Positions 24,503-28,332 of a stretch of 28,332 nt of DNA are shown here, piece after piece. Position numbers and translations under genes: made by a program. This stretch comes from Candidatus Parvarchaeota archaeon (lineage in GTDB: Archaea; Nanobdellota; Nanobdellia; Parvarchaeales; Parvarchaeaceae), in the NCBI GenBank assembly GCA_030044235.1, contig JASHWD010000102.1, forward strand, positions 1 through 28,332. The letters run 5' to 3'. Below the pieces are notes generated by a model. That model ran no database searches, was not told the origin of the DNA, and was given only the letters and a program-made list of their open reading frames with translations. Each line of letters begins with the position of its first letter. Position 1 is the stretch's first letter.

Positions 24503-24877
24503 ATGGAACAGAATTACGATAGTCTTGGTGAAGAACTAAAGGTAACTTACGCCTCTATAGACGAAAGCACGAAAAGAGCAAACGAAGCGATAGAAGCGTC
24601 CCAAAAGAGTCTAGATTTCGCTTTTAGCAGAAACTCGGAATATTCTAGAAATACGATTAGTGAAAGAATTGGAACGGCTAATCTAGCAATAGCAACATCA
24701 GCAAGAAATTTAGACGCGCTCCTAAATGGAAAGCCTATTAAGGTAACGCCTTTAACAGCGAAAAATGATTATTCTGAAAGCGCAACTCCTAAAAAGTATT
24801 TTTATACCGGCCTTGGCAACAGTCTACGCTCTAGCTTTAGTAAGCTTGCAAGTTATATTCATAAAAAGGATGCATAA
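24503..24877 (+). CDS. Small protein of unknown function
   Basis: I do not recognise this 124-aa protein. The first 75 residues are rich in Ser, Glu, Ala and Lys and look helical (KRANEAIEASQKSLDFAF and ERIGTANLAIATSARNLDAL), possibly a coiled coil. A Pro/Thr linker follows, then a basic amphipathic tail (FYTGLGNSLRSSFSKLASYI). There is no signal peptide, membrane span or cysteine. A TATA-like element about 25-30 bp upstream (near 24470-24480) and normal codon use like its neighbours support a real gene. Confidence 0.6.
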   Translation: MEQNYDSLGEELKVTYASIDESTKRANEAIEASQKSLDFAFSRNSEYSRNTISERIGTANLAIATSARNLDALLNGKPIKVTPLTAKNDYSESATPKKYFYTGLGNSLRSSFSKLASYIHKKDA

Positions 24878-24887
24878 AATCTCTAAA

Positions 24888-24904
24888 TATCACCGCTTGT
24901 GATA
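24888..24904. terminator. Hairpin between convergent genes
   Basis: TATCAC (24888-24893) and GTGATA (24899-24904) form a 6-bp stem with a five-base loop, flanked by A/T runs on both sides. It sits in the 36-bp gap between the unknown 124-aa gene (plus) and ogg (minus), so it could end both transcripts. Confidence 0.45.
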
Positions 24905-24913
24905 ATTTTAAAG

Positions 24914-25729
24914 TTACTTTATTTTGTTTAGTCTCGAATAATTATATATAAATAATTGCGCGTATCCAGCATATTTTCCAAAATAGTTGACCATTGCTTG
25001 ACGCTTAGATTTATAATTTTTAGCGCCGTTTAGAATATGATTATATTCTTTTGTCAATATCCTGAACATCCACACATCCATTGGGAAGGCGCTTAAATCG
25101 TGGAGACCATAAAGTAAAATGCAGTCTAAAACCTTTTCTCCAACTCCTTTTATGTCTAATAGGCGATCTCTAAGATCTTCGGTTCCTAAAGATTCTGATA
25201 ACTCATGTTTATAAAAATATTCTGCTGCGGATAAGACAAACTTTGTTCTAAATCCTAGCTTTTGATTTTTTAGAGCCTCTAAACCCCCTTCTTTTATTTC
25301 GGTATAATTTGGAAAGCTGTAGAAAGTTTTGCCGTCTAAATCTGATTCTCGTCCGTAAGTTCTTGAAAGCGAGGATATTCTTCTGAGTATAAGAGGGATA
25401 TTTGACTGAATTGATAAAATGAAGCTAAGAGTCGCTGGCCATAAACCATCGTTTATAACCCTCAATGTTCCTGAATATTCAATTGCCTTATCCAAGAAAT
25501 CGTCCTTGTCTAATTCCGCTCTTATTGATATTATATCGTCGCTTAAGCCTAATCTTTTTTTTATTTCATCTTCGCTTCCGCCGTAGTATTCTATTTTATC
25601 CCCTACTTGTTTTAATATTATTGGCTTTCCTATAAACGAAACCCATTTATCTTCTCTCTTTTCCCAAGAAAATGTCTGACCGGCGCTAAGAGTCTTGTCA
25701 AGAGAAAAGTCATTAACTGTAAATTCCAT
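24914..25729 (-). CDS. ogg: 8-oxoguanine DNA glycosylase, Ogg1 family
   Basis: This bifunctional glycosylase/lyase removes 8-oxoguanine from DNA (271 aa). The N-terminal TBP-like region contains LSAGQTFSWEKR. ILSIQSNIPLI and LGFRTKFVLSAAEY are conserved Ogg1 blocks. The HhH motif IKGVGEKVLDCILLYG carries the catalytic lysine K199, and D218 is in FPMDVWMFRIL. The ATG at 25729 is preferred over the TTG at 25744, because a TATA box at 25747-25757 would place the transcript start near 25729. It shares a 65-bp divergent promoter region with tRNA-Ser. Confidence 0.94.
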   Translation of the reverse strand: MEFTVNDFSLDKTLSAGQTFSWEKREDKWVSFIGKPIILKQVGDKIEYYGGSEDEIKKRLGLSDDIISIRAELDKDDFLDKAIEYSGTLRVINDGLWPATLSFILSIQSNIPLILRRISSLSRTYGRESDLDGKTFYSFPNYTEIKEGGLEALKNQKLGFRTKFVLSAAEYFYKHELSESLGTEDLRDRLLDIKGVGEKVLDCILLYGLHDLSAFPMDVWMFRILTKEYNHILNGAKNYKSKRQAMVNYFGKYAGYAQLFIYNYSRLNKIK

Positions 25730-25746
25730 ATTTAGGTCAATCAAAT

Positions 25747-25757
25747 TAATATAAAAT
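25747..25757 (-). promoter_or_regulatory. TATA box of ogg
   Basis: The minus strand reads CATTTTATATTAA, centred about 23 bp upstream of the ATG at 25729. This favours that start codon and a leaderless transcript. Confidence 0.5.
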
Positions 25758-25761
25758 GATA

Positions 25762-25771
25762 GCTATATAGC
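25762..25771 (+). promoter_or_regulatory. TATA-like element of tRNA-Ser
   Basis: GCTATATAGC, a perfect 10-bp palindrome, is centred about 28 bp upstream of the mature tRNA-Ser 5' end. A second AT-rich match (TTTATAAG, 25781-25788) is too close to serve. Confidence 0.45.
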
Positions 25772-25794
25772 TTTAATGATTTTATAAGATATAT

Positions 25795-25877
25795 GCTGGG
25801 TTGGCTGAGCGGTTAAAGCGTCGGTCTTGAGAACCGATTTCCGTAAGGATGCGTAGGTTCGAATCCTGCACCCAGCG
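25795..25877 (+). tRNA. tRNA-Ser(UGA)
   Basis: This 83-nt class II tRNA has acceptor stem GCTGGGT/ACCCAGC, discriminator G (a serine identity base), anticodon stem TCGGT/ACCGA with loop CTTGAGA (anticodon TGA, reads UCA), variable arm TTCCGTAAGGATGC, and T loop GTTCGAATC. It has no intron and no encoded CCA. A TTTT tract directly follows. Confidence 0.97.
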
Positions 25878-25907
25878 TTTTAAATTATTCTATTTATAAT
25901 GCTTTTT

Positions 25908-26228
25908 CTAAACTGCCACTATAGACGCTTTACTCACTTTTTCATTTCTAAAAATAACTCCATCTTTAAGTAGCTTGTTCCTTTTGACTATAAGGGTCTT
26001 AGAATTGGTTTTGCCGTTAATTGTATAGCCACAAAGACTGCCATCCGAGCTAACTACTTTATAGCAAGGATACTCAATTGGATGATCATTTTTGCTCAGT
26101 ATCCTGCCTACCTGCCGCGGATTTAATCCCAATTTTTGGGCGATGTTTCCATACGTAGTTACTTTACCTTTAGGTATCCTTTGTAATAATCTATAAACCT
26201 TTTCGTCTACATCGTTTATTTCATTCAT
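25908..26228 (-). CDS. MGMT/alkyltransferase-like DNA repair protein
   Basis: This 106-aa protein corresponds to the C-terminal DNA-binding domain of O6-alkylguanine-DNA alkyltransferases: the helix-turn-helix KVTTYGNIAQKLGLNPRQVGRIL with its arginine finger region, then IEYPCYKVVSSDGSLCGY. The alkyl-acceptor cysteine of PCHRV is present (C55), but His is Tyr and Arg is Lys (PCYKV). The N-terminal domain is absent. It may be a small alkyltransferase or an ATL-like damage sensor. Its start overlaps the RIO kinase stop by ATGA (26225-26228), making it the last gene of the lonB-rio-mgmt operon. Confidence 0.87.
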   Translation of the reverse strand: MNEINDVDEKVYRLLQRIPKGKVTTYGNIAQKLGLNPRQVGRILSKNDHPIEYPCYKVVSSDGSLCGYTINGKTNSKTLIVKRNKLLKDGVIFRNEKVSKASIVAV

Positions 26229-26917
26229 AAATTTTCGTCTATATCTTTTACTATTTCATTTTCTGTTTTTATTTCTTTAACGCCAAGCTTTTCGAACCAG
26301 TTATTTATATTCTTTATGTCTCTAAAAAGGAACTCTTTTGTAAAGCTGCTTAATTTTAATGCCTGAGAGAAATCTATCAAGTATGGCTCTCCATTAAAGT
26401 TAAGAATGTTATAAGGACTTAAGTCTCCGTGTACAAAACCACGTTTCCCCATTTTTATTATAAAATCCATAATTTTCTTATACCACATTTGCAATTCAAA
26501 GTTTGTATCTTTTATTGCTAGTCTTGCCGGAATTCCATTTTTGCCTATAAACTGCATCACTATAACGTTTTTGAAGAGGCGATAAGGTTCCGGCGCATTT
26601 ACACTTGCATTAAACGCCCTAGATTGGAAGGTGAATTCATATCTTGTCCAATCATCTATCCTTTTAAGGAAGCCACCGCTTTTTGTACCCCTGAATTTAA
26701 GATATGCAGGTATTTTTTTGAACGACCCTATATTATGCCTATGTATTTTTACGGCAACTTCTCTTTTTTGATAATCCGTGCTTAAAAAAACGTATGATTC
26801 TTTTCCGGATCCTATAGGGCCGATTAATTGATTTATGTACCCGGCGCTTTCAAGTTTTCTTATATTATATATAGTATCTTGATCAAATACGTGGAGATAA
26901 GTTTTAAGATCCGGCAT
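26225..26917 (-). CDS. RIO-type serine kinase/ATPase (RIO1-like)
   Basis: This 230-aa atypical kinase of the RIO family acts in small-subunit ribosome maturation. The N-terminus [20 protein letters not shown] matches the short RIO1 leader rather than the RIO2 winged helix. The P-loop-like [13 protein letters not shown], catalytic lysine region VAVKIHR (K57), EFIGK-like hinge VMQFIGKNG, catalytic loop [11 protein letters not shown] (D165, N170) and metal-binding IDFSQA (D182) are intact. It overlaps lonB upstream by 14 bases and the MGMT-like gene by four. Some motifs (GSGKES) are RIO2-like, so the subfamily is given with caution. Confidence 0.9.
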   Translation of the reverse strand: MPDLKTYLHVFDQDTIYNIRKLESAGYINQLIGPIGSGKESYVFLSTDYQKREVAVKIHRHNIGSFKKIPAYLKFRGTKSGGFLKRIDDWTRYEFTFQSRAFNASVNAPEPYRLFKNVIVMQFIGKNGIPARLAIKDTNFELQMWYKKIMDFIIKMGKRGFVHGDLSPYNILNFNGEPYLIDFSQALKLSSFTKEFLFRDIKNINNWFEKLGVKEIKTENEIVKDIDENL

Positions 26918-28332
26918 AGCGTTTCTTAAAAGCGTGCTTTATCGACTTTATAAGTCTCCTCTTATTTGCATTGTCTACCATAGCATATTGGATAACGCCG
27001 ATTATATCTTTGACCGGTATTATTTTTATTTTATTATTTGGATCAGGAACTACGTCCCCCAAGTTTGATGCTGGGATTATTACTTCCCTCTCACCAGCAT
27101 TATTCGCAGCCTCTATTTTAGAGTTAACTCCCCCGACTGGAAGAACCTCACCTAATATAGATATGGAACCTGTCATGGCTGTAGATTGCTTTATAGGAAT
27201 CCCTGTAAGTGCGGATAGTATACTTATTGCGACACTTACGCTTGCACTATCCCCTTCTACGCCAGAATAAGCCTGAAGGAACTGTATATGTATGTCGTAA
27301 TTTGTCAAGGATTCCTTTGAGTACAATTTTATTATAGCTGATACGTTCTTTACCGCTTCTTGGGCTATTTCACCAAGTTTACCTGTCGCTATTATAGCAC
27401 CTGCGCCTTTCTGCATGCTTTTTGTCACCAAGGATTCTATTGGCAGAAGAAGACCTGGAGCTGAAGGATCTTCTCCTAATATCGCTAGACCATTAACGCG
27501 ACCTACTCTAGAGCCACTTATCTGTATAACTTCATAATCCTTCATTTCCTTTATGTATCTCAAAGCTGTCTGCTGTTCCACAGAGCCTGCAAAGTTCTTC
27601 GCCTTCTCTATATCCGACACGGTTACTACAGCGTGCTTATTTTCTTTAGCCAGGTCTCCTGCGACCCTTACTATGCCGCCTAACTCCCTAAGTTTCAATG
27701 TCAATGCATTCTTCTTTCCTGATTTTCTTCTAGCTTCTTTTACTATTTCTGCCGCCGCTTCTCTTGAAAATTGTGGTATCTTCTTGTCCTTGCTGACTTC
27801 TTGCGCAATAAATCTAGCAATTTTATCACGATTTTCTAATGTATCTGGCATAGTGTCATTCATATAAATCTCATATCCATAACCTCGTATTCTAGAACGC
27901 AATGCCGGGCTCATGCTAGATATAGAAGCTGGGTTGCCTGCGCCAACAAGAATGAAATCGCATGGAACTGGTTCTGTTTTTACCATGGCTCCTGCACTTC
28001 TTTCACTTCTTCCAGTTATAGCGGCTTTCCTTTCTTGCATCGCCGTAAGTAGCTGTATCTGCATTTCTGGGGATAGATTGGCTATTTCGTCTATAAATAA
28101 TACTCCGCCGTTGGCTTTGTGTATGTCTCCAAGAACAACACGTTCATGCGCCGGCGTTCCCAATCCGCCCGATTGAAATGGATCGTGTTGAACGTCTCCG
28201 AGAAGTGCTCCTTCGTGACCCCCAGTCGCGTCTATAAACGGTGCGTGGGTTAGCCCGGAATTGTCTAAAAGAAGCTTAGGCGTGGGCCCGGTAACTCTTT
28301 GTTTACCTAACCTGTACATTAAAAGAATTATA
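26904..28332 (-). CDS. lonB: Archaeal membrane protease LonB (partial, N-terminus outside window)
   Basis: This is an ATP-dependent membrane-anchored protease. The visible 475 codons start after the Walker A and transmembrane parts, which must lie beyond the right edge: the frame is open through 28331 with no stop, so the ATG at 28319 is not taken as the start. Present are Walker [13 protein letters not shown], the sensor region [11 protein letters not shown], the arginine finger area [13 protein letters not shown], and the Lon protease domain with catalytic Ser in [12 protein letters not shown] and Lys in [10 protein letters not shown]. The tail is short and basic. It overlaps the RIO kinase gene by 14 bases. 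Confidence 0.95.
   Translation of the reverse strand, partial: IILLMYRLGKQRVTGPTPKLLLDNSGLTHAPFIDATGGHEGALLGDVQHDPFQSGGLGTPAHERVVLGDIHKANGGVLFIDEIANLSPEMQIQLLTAMQERKAAITGRSERSAGAMVKTEPVPCDFILVGAGNPASISSMSPALRSRIRGYGYEIYMNDTMPDTLENRDKIARFIAQEVSKDKKIPQFSREAAAEIVKEARRKSGKKNALTLKLRELGGIVRVAGDLAKENKHAVVTVSDIEKAKNFAGSVEQQTALRYIKEMKDYEVIQISGSRVGRVNGLAILGEDPSAPGLLLPIESLVTKSMQKGAGAIIATGKLGEIAQEAVKNVSAIIKLYSKESLTNYDIHIQFLQAYSGVEGDSASVSVAISILSALTGIPIKQSTAMTGSISILGEVLPVGGVNSKIEAANNAGEREVIIPASNLGDVVPDPNNKIKIIPVKDIIGVIQYAMVDNANKRRLIKSIKHAFKKRYAGS

Noticed and set aside
28317..28319. ATG at 28319 as the true start of lonB
   Set aside because: The frame stays open to the window edge, and the visible protein lacks Walker A and the membrane segments that every LonB needs, so the gene continues outside.

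Overview
This is a gene-dense, AT-rich archaeal chromosome segment. No gap between genes exceeds about 105 bp. The archaeal markers are an rpoH-rpoB''-rpoB'-rpoA' RNA polymerase operon with a split B subunit, Mre11-Rad50, ribosomal protein eS8, a RIO kinase, archaeal LonB, RtcB plus archease, an intron-containing tRNA, and TATA boxes about 25-30 bp upstream of start codons. A ferredoxin with the zinc-binding N-terminal extension known from Thermoplasma and Sulfolobus points to an acidic habitat or to contact with Thermoplasmatales. Together with short intergenic gaps and several trimmed or divergent versions of conserved proteins, this suggests a small-genome (DPANN-like, for example ARMAN-type) acidophilic archaeon. 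The lineage is an inference, not something read directly.

Layout. 1-5982 (minus): RNA polymerase operon, transcribed toward position 1; rpoA' runs off the left edge. 6087-7536 (minus): a multi-pass membrane protein behind endonuclease III. 7608-8590 (plus): a free-standing first domain of a Dph2-like protein, overlapping RNase HII by ATGA. 8575-8982 (minus): a hotdog thioesterase. 9087-12645 (plus): mre11-rad50. 12651-14697 (minus): two tRNA-Leu genes, each followed within 8-19 nt by a protein gene (a methyltransferase and a SemiSWEET sugar transporter), plus a coiled-coil protein and the zinc ferredoxin. 14734-17171 (minus): a CYTH-uridine kinase-CYTH fusion, a tiny very basic eL41-like ribosomal protein, and a dCTP deaminase/dUTPase family protein. 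17244-18316 (plus): an MBL-fold hydrolase and eS8. 18386-24462 (plus): a tight five-gene run of MMPL-type RND transporter, spermidine-synthase-like protein, RtcB, archease and ThiI. 24503-24877 (plus): an unknown small protein. 24914-25729 (minus): Ogg1 glycosylase. 25795-25877 (plus): tRNA-Ser(UGA). 25908-28332 (minus): an overlapping lonB-RIO kinase-MGMT-like operon; lonB runs off the right edge.

Themes. Genome maintenance is strongly represented: Nth, Ogg1, MGMT-like, RNase HII, Mre11-Rad50 and the dUTPase-like protein. So are transcription, tRNA maturation (RtcB, archease, ThiI, three tRNAs, one intron) and ribosome components. The most unusual items are the CYTH-UK-CYTH three-domain protein, the Dph2 domain-1 gene, the missing catalytic Glu in the Dcd-family protein, the tRNA-to-CDS junctions, and the very high N-glycosylation sequon density in the MMPL transporter. 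I see no CRISPR array, insertion sequence, prophage or rRNA.
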